This document shows positions 42,394 through 51,738 of a DNA stretch of 64,000 bases, piece by piece. The notes under the pieces were generated by a model, which was given only the letters and a program-made list of their open reading frames with translations, was not told the DNA's origin and did not search any database. The stretch is from Deltaproteobacteria bacterium (GTDB lineage: Bacteria; Myxococcota_A; UBA9160; UBA4427), in contig JAJDAN010000042.1 in assembly GCA_029261855.1 (NCBI GenBank), positions 1-64,000 of the forward strand, written 5' to 3'. Positions within the stretch are counted from its first letter, which is position 1. Each line of letters begins with the position of its first letter. The position numbers were made by a program, and so were the translations under genes.

Positions 42394-43452
42394 ATGCCTT
42401 CCGCCGCCGCAGACGCCTTCGCGTACCGAGATGCTCCCCATGTGGTCCGCGACGACATCCGTGCCGCCCACGCCGCCTTCTGGGAACGACTCGCACGTCC
42501 GGGGGCCGCCTGGACGGGCGCCCAGCGCGTGGCATTCGCCGCCGAGGCGCGTGCTGCCTGGATGCTGCGGACGGAGCCTCCGTGGCTGCGCGGCCAGCCG
42601 GATCCCGACCCGACGATCGCACCGGCCTTCGCGACCCTCGCCGTTCGCACCATCGCCCTCGACGTTCACAAGATCGACCGGGTCTTTGCGGCCGAAGCCA
42701 TCGCGGCGCTCGGCGAAGCGGCCTACGTCGAGCTGGTCGCCGTCAGCGTGCAGACCATCGCCATCGACGCGTTCGCCGAGGCGCTCGGCGTCGCGCGCGT
42801 CCCTCTCCCGACGCCGCTCCCCGGCGAGCCGAGTGGCGCTCGACCCGAAGGCCTGGGAGACATCGGCGCGCACGTCGCGTGTCTCCTGGACTACGCGGGT
42901 CCCAACGTCGGCCGCGCGATGAGCGGTGCACCCGACGACAACGCGACCTTCTTCGGTCTCGTGGGCAGCATGTACGCGGTCACTGACTTCATGGAGATGG
43001 TCTGGAAGGACCGTCCCCTGTCCCGCCCCCAGGTCGAGCTCATCGCGGCGCGCGTCTCCGCCGTGAACGAGTGCTTCTACTGAACGACCTCCCACGTGAT
43101 GCTGCTCCGTGCGAGCGGCCAGGCCATCGATGCAGCGGTCGAGATCGAAGGGGCAGTCGGCGCAGTCGTGAAGGGAGACGGCGGTGTCCCTTGCGGTCAT
43201 CTGCTCGCGCAGTTCGCCGAAGCGGCAACGCGGGGTAGCGAAGAGCTCGCCGACGCCCGCGCCGCACTCCTGGCCGAAGTCGGTGGTGAACGCTTCATCG
43301 AGGCGGCCGCAACCGTCGGGGTCTTCAACGGACTGGTTCGCGTCGCGGATGCCACCGGTATTCCGTTGGACGCACCGACCCACGCGGGCTCCGCGGGCTT
43401 CCGCCAGGAACTCGGCCTCGACGCCTTCTCGGGAGCCCGGAACACGCCCTGA
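42394..43452 (+). CDS. AhpD-like/carboxymuconolactone decarboxylase family protein, candidate selenoprotein (Sec at TGA 43081-43083)
   Basis: ORF 42370..43083 ends ...RVSAVNECFY*, followed in the same frame by TTSHVMLLRASGQAIDAAVE... through 43452; no other stop in frame. Confidence 0.7.
43084..43128 (+). promoter_or_regulatory. Candidate bacterial SECIS hairpin
   Basis: GCTGCTC (43101-43107) / GAGCGGC (43113-43119), loop CGUGC, loop begins 24 nt after the UGA; outer GAU/AUC. Confidence 0.5.
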
Positions 43453-43635
43453 AAGCGACGTGATTCCGGCGAGTTACGGGAACCTGACCGGGGTTCTGGG
43501 AACGCGTTCCCGAAAGCGTCCGGGCGCGGCTCCGCCGCCTGTGGCGCGGCTATGCTGACCGCTCCCGTCACCTCTCCTCCGCCACCTCACATCCCACATT
43601 CGCAACTGCGATCCCACAGCACCCCAGGAGTCGAC

Positions 43636-44721
43636 ATGAAGGCAGCCGTACTGCGCGCATACAACACGCCCCTCCAGATCGAGGAGGTCCAGCTCGGCGA
43701 TCCCGCGCCGCGCGAGGTGCGCATCCAGACGAAGGCCAGCGGCGTCTGCCACAGCGATCTCCACGTCATCCAAGGCGCGCTGCCCGCCCCGCCGCCCACG
43801 GTGCTCGGTCACGAGCCTGCCGGTGTCGTGCTCGAGGTCGGGTCCGACGTCACGCACGTGAAGCCCGGCGACCACGTCATTGGTTGCTTGTCGGCATTCT
43901 GCGGCAACTGCGAGTTCTGTCTAGCCGGACAGCCCAACCTGTGCGGGGGCGCCGCCACGATGCGCAGCCCGGACCAGCCGCCGCGCTTGTCGAAGGACGG
44001 CGAGATGATCCACCAGTTCGCGCACCTGTCATCGTTCGCCGACGAGATGCTGTGCCACGAGAACGCGGTCGTGAAGATCCGCGAGGACATGCCCCTCGAG
44101 CAGGCTGCGTTGATCGGCTGCGGGGTGACGACCGGTCTCGGTGCTGCGCTGAACACCGCGCGCATCCGGCCCGGCGAGACCGCCGTGGTGATCGGGTGCG
44201 GGGGCGTCGGACTCGCGGCCATCCAGGGCTGCCGCATCGGTGGCGCCAGTCGCATCATCGCCGTGGACGTCGTCTCGTGGAAGCTCGAGCTGGCCCAGAA
44301 GCTGGGCGCGACGGACGTCATCGACAGCAGCCAGGACAACGCCATGATGAAGGTCCTGGAAATGACCGGGGGCGGCGTCGACTACGTGTTCGAATGCATC
44401 GGCGTGAAGGAGCTCGCCCCCACCGGGCTCGCCATGGTGAAGAAGGGTGGCACCCTGGTGCTCGTGGGCGTCGTGCCCATCGGCCAGAGCATCGAGTTCC
44501 CGGGGCTGGACGTCGTGCTTTCCGGCAAGAAGATCGCCGGCTCGATGATGGGCGGGAATCGCTTCCGCATCGACATGCCGCGCTACGTCGACTTCTATCT
44601 GGACGGCCGACTCCAGCTGGACGAGATGATTTCCGCCCGCCTGCCTCTCGACGAGGTGAACACCGCGTTCGACAAGATGAAGTCCGGCGAGGTGGCGCGG
44701 AGCGTCATCACCTTCGGGTGA
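43636..44721 (+). CDS. Zn-dependent alcohol dehydrogenase (class III-like)
   Basis: MKAAVLRAYNTPLQIEEV; GVCHSDLHVIQG; LGHEPAGVVLEVG; CGNCEFCLAGQPNLC; GVTTGLGAALNTA. Confidence 0.93.
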   Translation: MKAAVLRAYNTPLQIEEVQLGDPAPREVRIQTKASGVCHSDLHVIQGALPAPPPTVLGHEPAGVVLEVGSDVTHVKPGDHVIGCLSAFCGNCEFCLAGQPNLCGGAATMRSPDQPPRLSKDGEMIHQFAHLSSFADEMLCHENAVVKIREDMPLEQAALIGCGVTTGLGAALNTARIRPGETAVVIGCGGVGLAAIQGCRIGGASRIIAVDVVSWKLELAQKLGATDVIDSSQDNAMMKVLEMTGGGVDYVFECIGVKELAPTGLAMVKKGGTLVLVGVVPIGQSIEFPGLDVVLSGKKIAGSMMGGNRFRIDMPRYVDFYLDGRLQLDEMISARLPLDEVNTAFDKMKSGEVARSVITFG

Positions 44722-45956
44722 CCGGGTCCGTCTGGCAGCCGGGCCCGCGGCCGGAATGGGTGCGGGCACTCAACCGCCTGGGCGACCCGGAGAGCCTGTC
44801 CCTCGCACCCGATGAGATCCTCACGGATGCGGTCGCTCGGACCGGTCTGTCCGACTTCGGCGACGAGGACTGGCGCGAGGGCTTCGACGTCTTCGTTGCG
44901 GCCCTCGCCGACGAGGCCCAGCTGCACTTCATCGGTCGTGCGCTGGCCCGCGCGGACGTGCTGAACTGGCTGGAGAACCGCTTGCGCATGACCGAGACGC
45001 GCAAGCGCAACCCGACGATCGACGCGGAGGCGGTCGAGCGACCGCTGTTCATCACGGGACTTCCGCGCACGGGCACCTCGATCCTGCACGACCTGCTGGG
45101 ACACGACCCGGCGTCGCGGGGGCCCCTGGCGTGGGAGGTGCTGCACCCCTGCCCGCCCCCCGAAAGCGAGACCCACGCGACCGACCCTCGCATCGCGCTG
45201 GCTGAAGAAGAAGTCCGACTGTGGTGCGAGATCGTCCCCGAATACGACGCGATGCACGAACTCGGCGCGCGCATCCCCGTCGAATGCATCCAGCTGACCG
45301 CGCACAGCTTTCGCAGCGACGAGCTGTCCGGCCGCCACGTCGTACCGAGCTACGCGGCCTGGTTGGCGACCGCCGACCTCGTCCCTGCGTACGCGGGCCA
45401 TCGCCAGATGCTGCAGCTGCTGCAGTGGCGGATGCCCGACCGACGCTGGGTGCTGAAGGCACCCTCCCACCTGGGGGCCCTCGGGCCGCTGCTCGCCGTG
45501 TACCCGGACGCGCGCATCGTCTGGACCCACCGCGACCCGCTGACCGTGATGGCTTCGGTCGCGAGCATCCTGTTCGCGACCGCGTGGGTCCGGTCCGACG
45601 CCGTCGATGCGCATCAGGTCTTGTCGTGGTTCACCGGCGAGACCTGCGCGGCGCTTCTCGCCGCGGGGGAAGCCGTGCGGCACGGGTCCGATGCCGACGC
45701 CAGACGCTTCTGCGACGTGCGCTACGCGGACCTCGTGAACGACCCCCTGAAGACCGTGTCCAGCATCTACGAGCACTTCGACATGCCCTTCGATGCCTCC
45801 GCCGAGACCGGCATCGCCTCTGCCATCGCCGCCAAGCCCAAGGGCCGGCACGGCGTGCATCGGTACGACTTCAGGGATACGGGCTGGGACCCGCAGGTCG
45901 AACGCGACCGCTTCCGCGCCTATCAGGAACGCTACGACGTTCCGTCCGAGGGCTGA
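44718..45956 (+). CDS. Sulfotransferase family protein
   Basis: LFITGLPRTGTSILHDLLGHDP; WVLKAPSHLGAL; IVWTHRDPL; GTG overlaps upstream TGA. Confidence 0.88.
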   Translation: MTGSVWQPGPRPEWVRALNRLGDPESLSLAPDEILTDAVARTGLSDFGDEDWREGFDVFVAALADEAQLHFIGRALARADVLNWLENRLRMTETRKRNPTIDAEAVERPLFITGLPRTGTSILHDLLGHDPASRGPLAWEVLHPCPPPESETHATDPRIALAEEEVRLWCEIVPEYDAMHELGARIPVECIQLTAHSFRSDELSGRHVVPSYAAWLATADLVPAYAGHRQMLQLLQWRMPDRRWVLKAPSHLGALGPLLAVYPDARIVWTHRDPLTVMASVASILFATAWVRSDAVDAHQVLSWFTGETCAALLAAGEAVRHGSDADARRFCDVRYADLVNDPLKTVSSIYEHFDMPFDASAETGIASAIAAKPKGRHGVHRYDFRDTGWDPQVERDRFRAYQERYDVPSEG

Positions 45957-45957
45957 C

Positions 45958-47214
45958 ATGAGCGAGGAAGAGCGCGCGCAAGGCGGCAAACGCAACGTCG
46001 AGACGCTGCGGACGGCGCGCAGCGAACGACCCGACCCCGAAGCGGCGGCCGCATCCGTACTCTCCGGCGAGGCCTGGCACCGATACTGCGACGCCCTCAG
46101 ACGGGCGGGCGACCATCTGCTGTCCGCGAATGCGAATGCCAGCGAGAGCACGCGCGCCGAAGGCGTGCGCTATCTGCTCGGCCTCGTGAGGGGCGGCATC
46201 GGTCAGGCTCTCGAGCTTGGCGATCCGGGACAACCCCGCTTCTTCCGCAACCCGGACAGCAGCGCGCGTTGGGGCGCCGAGAACGCCGACAACCAGTACC
46301 TGTGGGCGCGCATCGACCCCGCCGCGAACTATCGCATCCGCGGCGAGCGCGGCAGCGCCTTCGACTTCCTGATCGAGGTCAAGGAAGGCTACATGCAACT
46401 CGGCGACGTGCGGAACTTCGCAACCCTGACCGGCGACGAGATCCGTTGTGATCCCGATGGCAGCTTCGAGATCACGGCGTCGCGCGAGCCCGCGTCGGGC
46501 AACTGGCTCCCGCTCCACCCCGACGCGCGCTTCCTCGCCGTACGCCAGTACTTCTGCGACTGGCGAGAGGAACGGCCGGCGCGCTTCTGGATCGAGTGCG
46601 TGGACGCTCCACCCGCCGGGGCGACGCGTCCCGAAGCGGTAGCGCTCGCGCTGTTGGACGCCGGCGACTGGACGCTCCAGACCGCACGGACCTGGACCGA
46701 GTGGACCGAGCAGCTGCGCGAAGCCTGGGACCCCTCGCGCATCGCGGCGGCGAAAAAGTTCGAGGGTGGCGCCGACGACATCTACTACGGGAACGACTTC
46801 TATCGCCTCGCCGACGACGAGGCCATGATCATCGAGACGGACCTGCCGGACGCGCGCTACTGGCAGTTCCAGCTGTGTGATCTGTGGTTCCGCAGCGCAG
46901 ACTGGGCGGAACGCAGCACCAGCATCAACCTCTCACAGGCACGCATCGACACGGACGGTCGCTTCCGCTGCGTCGTCGCCCACCGCGATCCGGGTGTCGC
47001 CAACTGGCTCGACACCGCCGGCGAACCCGAGGGTGTCGTGCAGTACCGCTGGATCTGGTCCCGGGACAACCCCCACCCCGAGTCCCGCATCGTGCCCTTC
47101 GACCGGATTCGCGCAGGGTTGCCCCCGGACACCGCGACGCTCAGCCCCGGAGAGCGGGAGACCGATCGAAGGCTGCGCCGCCGTCATCGCGAGGTCCGCG
47201 AGCCGGCCACGTGA
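45958..47214 (+). CDS. DUF1214-like domain protein
   Basis: RFFRNPDSSARWGAENADNQYLWARIDP...; YWQFQLCDLWFRSADWAERSTSINLSQ... Confidence 0.7.
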   Translation: MSEEERAQGGKRNVETLRTARSERPDPEAAAASVLSGEAWHRYCDALRRAGDHLLSANANASESTRAEGVRYLLGLVRGGIGQALELGDPGQPRFFRNPDSSARWGAENADNQYLWARIDPAANYRIRGERGSAFDFLIEVKEGYMQLGDVRNFATLTGDEIRCDPDGSFEITASREPASGNWLPLHPDARFLAVRQYFCDWREERPARFWIECVDAPPAGATRPEAVALALLDAGDWTLQTARTWTEWTEQLREAWDPSRIAAAKKFEGGADDIYYGNDFYRLADDEAMIIETDLPDARYWQFQLCDLWFRSADWAERSTSINLSQARIDTDGRFRCVVAHRDPGVANWLDTAGEPEGVVQYRWIWSRDNPHPESRIVPFDRIRAGLPPDTATLSPGERETDRRLRRRHREVREPAT

Positions 47215-47237
47215 CACGCAGCAGCAACGGGGACCCC

Positions 47238-47933
47238 ATGAACATCGCGACGCGACTGCGCGCGAGCTGGCGCGACAAGGTCGCCGTGTGCCTGGGCCTC
47301 GCCGTCGGTATCTGCGTGCCCTACTTCGGGCTGCAGCAGGTCGCGATCGGCTGGCCCCTGGCGGTGCCCGCAACGGCGCTCGACGTTGCGGTCCCCTTCT
47401 CACCGGGCTGGACCCCTGTCTACCTGTCCATCGGCGCCCTGGTCCCGTTGGCTCCCTGGCTGGCCCCGGACCGCGACGCAGTGCTCCGCTACGCGTGGGG
47501 CCTGGCGCTGCTGTGCCTGCCCAGCTTCGTCCTGTTCGCGCTGCTCCCCGCCACGGGCCCGCGACCGGAGATCGTCTCGGACGCGGGCCTCTACGGGCTC
47601 CTGGCGGGACACGACCGACCGACCAACTCCCTGCCGTCTCTCCACGCGGGCCTGACCGTCTACTCGCTGCTGGTCATCGGACGCGTCCTGGGACGTGACC
47701 TGCCGCCGCTGTGGCGCATTGCAGGCTGGACCTGGGGCGCCGCGATCCTGGCCTCGACCCTGCTGACCAAGCAGCACTGGGCACTGGATCTGCCTCCGGG
47801 CATCGCGCTCGCGCTACTCGGGTACTGGCTCGCCTGGCGCGGTTTCAGGACGCCTGACGCGGCTCAGCCGGCTCGGCTGGCTCACCCGACCCGCCCGAGT
47901 CAACCGACCCAGTCACAGGGGCCCGGCGCGTGA
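47238..47933 (+). CDS. PAP2-superfamily-like membrane phosphatase
   Basis: NSLPSLHAGLTVYSLLVI ... TLLTKQHWALDLPPGIALALLGY (SxxxH and H..D motifs). Confidence 0.78.
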   Translation: MNIATRLRASWRDKVAVCLGLAVGICVPYFGLQQVAIGWPLAVPATALDVAVPFSPGWTPVYLSIGALVPLAPWLAPDRDAVLRYAWGLALLCLPSFVLFALLPATGPRPEIVSDAGLYGLLAGHDRPTNSLPSLHAGLTVYSLLVIGRVLGRDLPPLWRIAGWTWGAAILASTLLTKQHWALDLPPGIALALLGYWLAWRGFRTPDAAQPARLAHPTRPSQPTQSQGPGA

Positions 47934-48666
47934 ACACGAAGCCCAGAATTCCGAGGCCCACGAGGGTGGCGGCGATGGAAAGATACTGGCCCGGCGTCCA
48001 GCCTGCGTAGCGAGCCTCGAGGATCCGAAGCGAGTCCATCGCGAAGCGGACCGGGCCGTACAGCGCGAAGAAGAGCCCGATGTAGAAACCGTCCGGCCGA
48101 GGCTTGCGTCCGAGGACCGCGAAGGCCGCGGCCACGCCGGACACGTAGAGGAACTCGAGCAGCCCGAGATCGAAGCGTGCACCGTCGGGAAACTGCACCG
48201 CGAGCCAGTGTCCCGACGCAACGCCCAGGTGATCGTGCTGCAACGCACAGCCGAGGCGCCCGATGGCCAGGGTGAAGGGCAACGCAAAGATCAGGATGTC
48301 GAAGAAGCGCAGCATCTCGACAGGGCGCATGTGCTTCGCGCGCATGACGAGATAGATGCCGAGCAGCCCGCCCAGCATGCCTCCGAAGGACGACAGGCTG
48401 TCCCACACGGCGAAGAGGATGAGCGGGTCCTCGACGAGCTTCTCGGGCGTGTACGCGACGACGTCGAAGACGTGTGCGCCGACGAGGCCCAGCACGATCG
48501 CCCAGCCCACGAGGGAGGAAGCGGTACGCCGGTCGATGCCGAAACGCGGCGAGCGCCGGATCGTGATCTGGAACTGCACGACGACCGCGACGACGACGAG
48601 AGCCGAGAAGGCTTCGAGCCGATAGAAGCCCAGGTCGAGAACGGGGTGCGGGATATACGGGAACAC
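47845..48666 (-). CDS. Prolipoprotein diacylglyceryl transferase family protein
   Basis: MFPYIPHPVLDLGFYRLEAFSALV; GGLLGIYLVMR; IGRLGCALQHDHLG; FYIGLFFALYGPVRFAMDSLR. Confidence 0.8.
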   Translation of the reverse strand: MFPYIPHPVLDLGFYRLEAFSALVVVAVVVQFQITIRRSPRFGIDRRTASSLVGWAIVLGLVGAHVFDVVAYTPEKLVEDPLILFAVWDSLSSFGGMLGGLLGIYLVMRAKHMRPVEMLRFFDILIFALPFTLAIGRLGCALQHDHLGVASGHWLAVQFPDGARFDLGLLEFLYVSGVAAAFAVLGRKPRPDGFYIGLFFALYGPVRFAMDSLRILEARYAGWTPGQYLSIAATLVGLGILGFVFTRRAPVTGSVDSGGSGEPAEPAEPRQAS

Positions 48667-48777
48667 CGGAAGACTCTACCGCCCCATGGGCAGCGCAAAC
48701 GGGAGCCCAAAGTCAGAGCGCCCCGGCCACCAGGCCGAGGCGCTCATCGACTTCACGTCTTCCAAATAGGCGACGGC

Positions 48778-51546
48778 CTACTGCTCGCGCCGCAGGCGCC
48801 GGCGATGGAAGACCATCAGACCGGGCAGGATCAGCAGCAGCTCCGGACCGAAACCGCAGTCCGGCGGCGCCGGCACCAGTCCCGGTGTGCACGACAGGGT
48901 CTCGTCGGAGTCGCTCATGCCCTCGAGCAACCAGGTGTTGATGCGGCTGGCCTCGTTGTACTTGCCGTTGCCCTGGGCCTTTCCGCAGTCCTCGACACCA
49001 TTCATCGACTTGTCGCTGCAGTAGAGATCAAAGCGCGAGGTTCCGATCAACGTGATCCCGTTCGTCTGGAAGATCTGCCAGTTGCTGTCGCCGCCCTCGG
49101 TGCCGAGGCCTTCGACGTCGAGAGTGTCTCCGGGCTGCACGTTCTCCCAGGTACCGATCAGCGTGCTGGTTCCCACGCTGCCTGCCCAGGCCTTGACCAG
49201 CACTGGACCCGCACCGTTCCAGGTCATGCTGAGCTCGTTCAAGTAGCCCGAGCAGCTGAAGGAGCCCGGGGGCGGTGCGGAGACGCCGACCGTCACCTGG
49301 TCGACGCCGGGGGCACAGACGTCGCCTCCGATGTCGCCCGAGGCGGTTGCGACGTTCGTCGTCGTCCCGAAGAGCGTCGCGTTCTGGATGAAGGTCTGGG
49401 AAGCACCGGCCGCGATCGTGGCGCCGCTGACGATGTTGCCGAGCTGATCGTCGTCGACGGACACGTTCTCGAGCGGATCTCCGTTCGGGTTCGTCACGGT
49501 GTACTGGTACTGCACGTTGCCACCGAGGGTGATCGGACCTTCCTCCACGCGGTTCATGCCGAACACCACGAAGGAACCGAAGCGATCTCCGAGGCTGAGC
49601 GGTGCGTAACAGGAGGTCTTGATCCCGATCGACTGGGTCCCACCGGCACCAGTGACGTCGAAGTTGACGAGCCAGGGAAGCACGCTCTCGTCGTCGCGGG
49701 TGAAGGTCACCAGGTCGCCGAACTCGATCTGGTCCTCGGGGTCGGCCACCATGTTCGCGGCCTGGGGAGTCACGGCCACCGGATCGCCCGGATCGGCGAC
49801 GCCGGCGCAACTGCCATAGCCCGCCTGCGGGTTGCTCAAGGTGCAGCCCTCGCCGAGATAGTCACCGATGTAGACGAGGGTCAGCTCATCGACGTCGCCG
49901 GTGCAGTGCGGGCCCGGGGGCGCCAGGGGCACCTCGCAGGCGTCCGCGGGGCCATCGTTGCCGCTGCCGAGCGCCACGCGCGTGCCGCTCTTGGTCGTGA
50001 ACTCGACGACCTTGAAGCTGCCGAACTCGTCTCCGAGCGCGAGGGGCTGCGAGCAGGAGGTGTGGAACTCGATCGACTGCAGCACGCCGTTGGAGTCGGT
50101 GATGAGGTACTTCTGGTTCGGGAAGAGTCCGCCCTTGTGCGTCGACGTCACCCGGATGCGGTCGCCGTCATTGATCATGCTCGCGGGCGACACCTGATGC
50201 TTGTAGCCGAATTGTCCGACGTAGCTGACGCCCACGTTGACGGCGCCCGTCGCGTTGCCTTCGCACTCGGCCTCGCCGCTCTGCGGGTTGCCCAGCGGGT
50301 CCTGGCAATCCTGCCCGGTGTACTCGAGCACCATGTCCACGACCTTGGCATCGCAGGGCGTGCCGACCGGATCGCCGGAAACGGCGCAGACCGGCGGCGG
50401 CGGCGGGCCCGCGCAGTCCACCACGCCACCAACGGTGCTCTCGAAGCCCACCACCTCGAAGGCGCCAAACTGATCGCCGCAGGCGAAGGCCTTTTCACAG
50501 GACGTGTTGATCTTCAGGTACTGCTTTCGCCACCAGTCGCCACGCACCTTGAACTTCGTGCGCTCCGGGAGCGTGCCCGCGCTGCTCGTGAAGGTCACGA
50601 GATCGCCGTGGTTGACGCCCGTGTCCGGGGTCGCGGTGACGTTGCCGTACCAATCGAGCGGGAAGATGTCAGCCGGCTCGCCGATCTCGCGGCGGCCCCA
50701 ACACTTGAACGAGCGGCCCTGGTCGTTGTTCGACCGCGAGCACTTGTCGCCCGTGAACTCCAGGGTCATCGAGACCATGTCGCCCTCGCACTGACCGAAG
50801 TCGGGCAGGCCGGGCTGGGTCACGCAGCAGGTCTTGTCGAGCTCGACGTCACACTCGAGCGGATTCACCATCAGCGACACCGCGGGGCCGCTCAGCGACT
50901 TGCTCTGGATCGAAGCAGCGCTGTTTCCCGCTTCGCAGTTGGAATCGAGGGTGTTCGTCAGCACCACGTCCGCGACTGTCGCAAGGGGCACCACGGAGGC
51001 AACGTCGACGGCGACGCTACCCGTCCAGCCGTTGGTTCCGAAGTTCCCGGGCAGCGAGAAGGTGCCGCTCGGCGTGAAGGTGCCACTGAAGGGGATCACG
51101 ACGGGTGCGATCGGACCGCTCGTCGTTTCTGTCACCGTCACCGTGCCGCTGATCGCCGCGGCCGTGTTCGTTGCCGGCGTCCCGAACGGGGGAAACTTCG
51201 TGAGCGTCGAGTCACCGCCCAGCTGAAGCTCCACGACCTCGATGTGCTGCCCTGCCTCGCTGGCGAGCGTGACAACCAACTCTGAAGCAGTGGTGTCCGA
51301 ACTTCCGAGCGTGCAGCTCGACAGGAAGTTCGAAGGGAAGAAGAGCAGCTGCGTTCCAGTCACCGCTACCGACGGCGTCTCCCAGAGCGGCTCGGGATCC
51401 CCCGCGGTCAGGGTCGTTTCCGACACCTGCAAGAAGTCGACGCCGGTTCCCAGGAAGTCGCCGTGATTCACGGTGGCGAGAGCAGGGGCCGCTACGAGCA
51501 GAGCGAGGAGGATCGAGAGATGCCGCGCGAGGGTGGACTGGGGCAC
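48778..51546 (-). CDS. Large secreted multidomain protein, GPELLLILP-type C-terminal anchor
   Basis: GTG start with GGAG RBS; signal peptide; repeated domains (DMVSMTLEFTGDKC / KVVDMVLEYTGQDC / DELTLVYIGDYLGEGC); C-term CGFGPELLLILPGLMVFHRRRLRREQ. Confidence 0.75.
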   Translation of the reverse strand: MPQSTLARHLSILLALLVAAPALATVNHGDFLGTGVDFLQVSETTLTAGDPEPLWETPSVAVTGTQLLFFPSNFLSSCTLGSSDTTASELVVTLASEAGQHIEVVELQLGGDSTLTKFPPFGTPATNTAAAISGTVTVTETTSGPIAPVVIPFSGTFTPSGTFSLPGNFGTNGWTGSVAVDVASVVPLATVADVVLTNTLDSNCEAGNSAASIQSKSLSGPAVSLMVNPLECDVELDKTCCVTQPGLPDFGQCEGDMVSMTLEFTGDKCSRSNNDQGRSFKCWGRREIGEPADIFPLDWYGNVTATPDTGVNHGDLVTFTSSAGTLPERTKFKVRGDWWRKQYLKINTSCEKAFACGDQFGAFEVVGFESTVGGVVDCAGPPPPPVCAVSGDPVGTPCDAKVVDMVLEYTGQDCQDPLGNPQSGEAECEGNATGAVNVGVSYVGQFGYKHQVSPASMINDGDRIRVTSTHKGGLFPNQKYLITDSNGVLQSIEFHTSCSQPLALGDEFGSFKVVEFTTKSGTRVALGSGNDGPADACEVPLAPPGPHCTGDVDELTLVYIGDYLGEGCTLSNPQAGYGSCAGVADPGDPVAVTPQAANMVADPEDQIEFGDLVTFTRDDESVLPWLVNFDVTGAGGTQSIGIKTSCYAPLSLGDRFGSFVVFGMNRVEEGPITLGGNVQYQYTVTNPNGDPLENVSVDDDQLGNIVSGATIAAGASQTFIQNATLFGTTTNVATASGDIGGDVCAPGVDQVTVGVSAPPPGSFSCSGYLNELSMTWNGAGPVLVKAWAGSVGTSTLIGTWENVQPGDTLDVEGLGTEGGDSNWQIFQTNGITLIGTSRFDLYCSDKSMNGVEDCGKAQGNGKYNEASRINTWLLEGMSDSDETLSCTPGLVPAPPDCGFGPELLLILPGLMVFHRRRLRREQ

Positions 51547-51628
51547 GAAGGTGGCTCCTTGGGCTGCAAATCGGCCCGTCCGGCCAGCTACCGGGGTCGA
51601 GCCGCGTTCCGCGTCACATGGCGCTAAA

Positions 51629-51668
51629 CGAGGGGTCGCCGGGAATCCGTCGGGACACCGACCCCTCG
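51629..51668. terminator. 10-bp perfect inverted repeat CGAGGGGTCG-N20-CGACCCCTCG
   Basis: Lies between the PEP-CTERM gene stop and the start of the downstream paralog; followed on minus strand by TTTAG. Confidence 0.45.
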
Positions 51669-51738
51669 AAGTCACATCAATGTGTTACCGGTGGCGCACC
51701 CAAAGGCCGACACCCCTCTATCCTGTGCTCGTCCCGCG

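Noticed and set aside
43081-43083. Ordinary stop codon truncating the AhpD-like gene
   Set aside because: Position on the catalytic Cys, uninterrupted downstream frame with the motif His, and a hairpin at the right distance favour recoding; not excluded without selB/selC evidence.
48208-51285. 1025-aa plus-strand ORF
   Set aside because: Antisense to the secreted protein gene with signal peptide and RBS; composition is typical of a high-GC mirror ORF.
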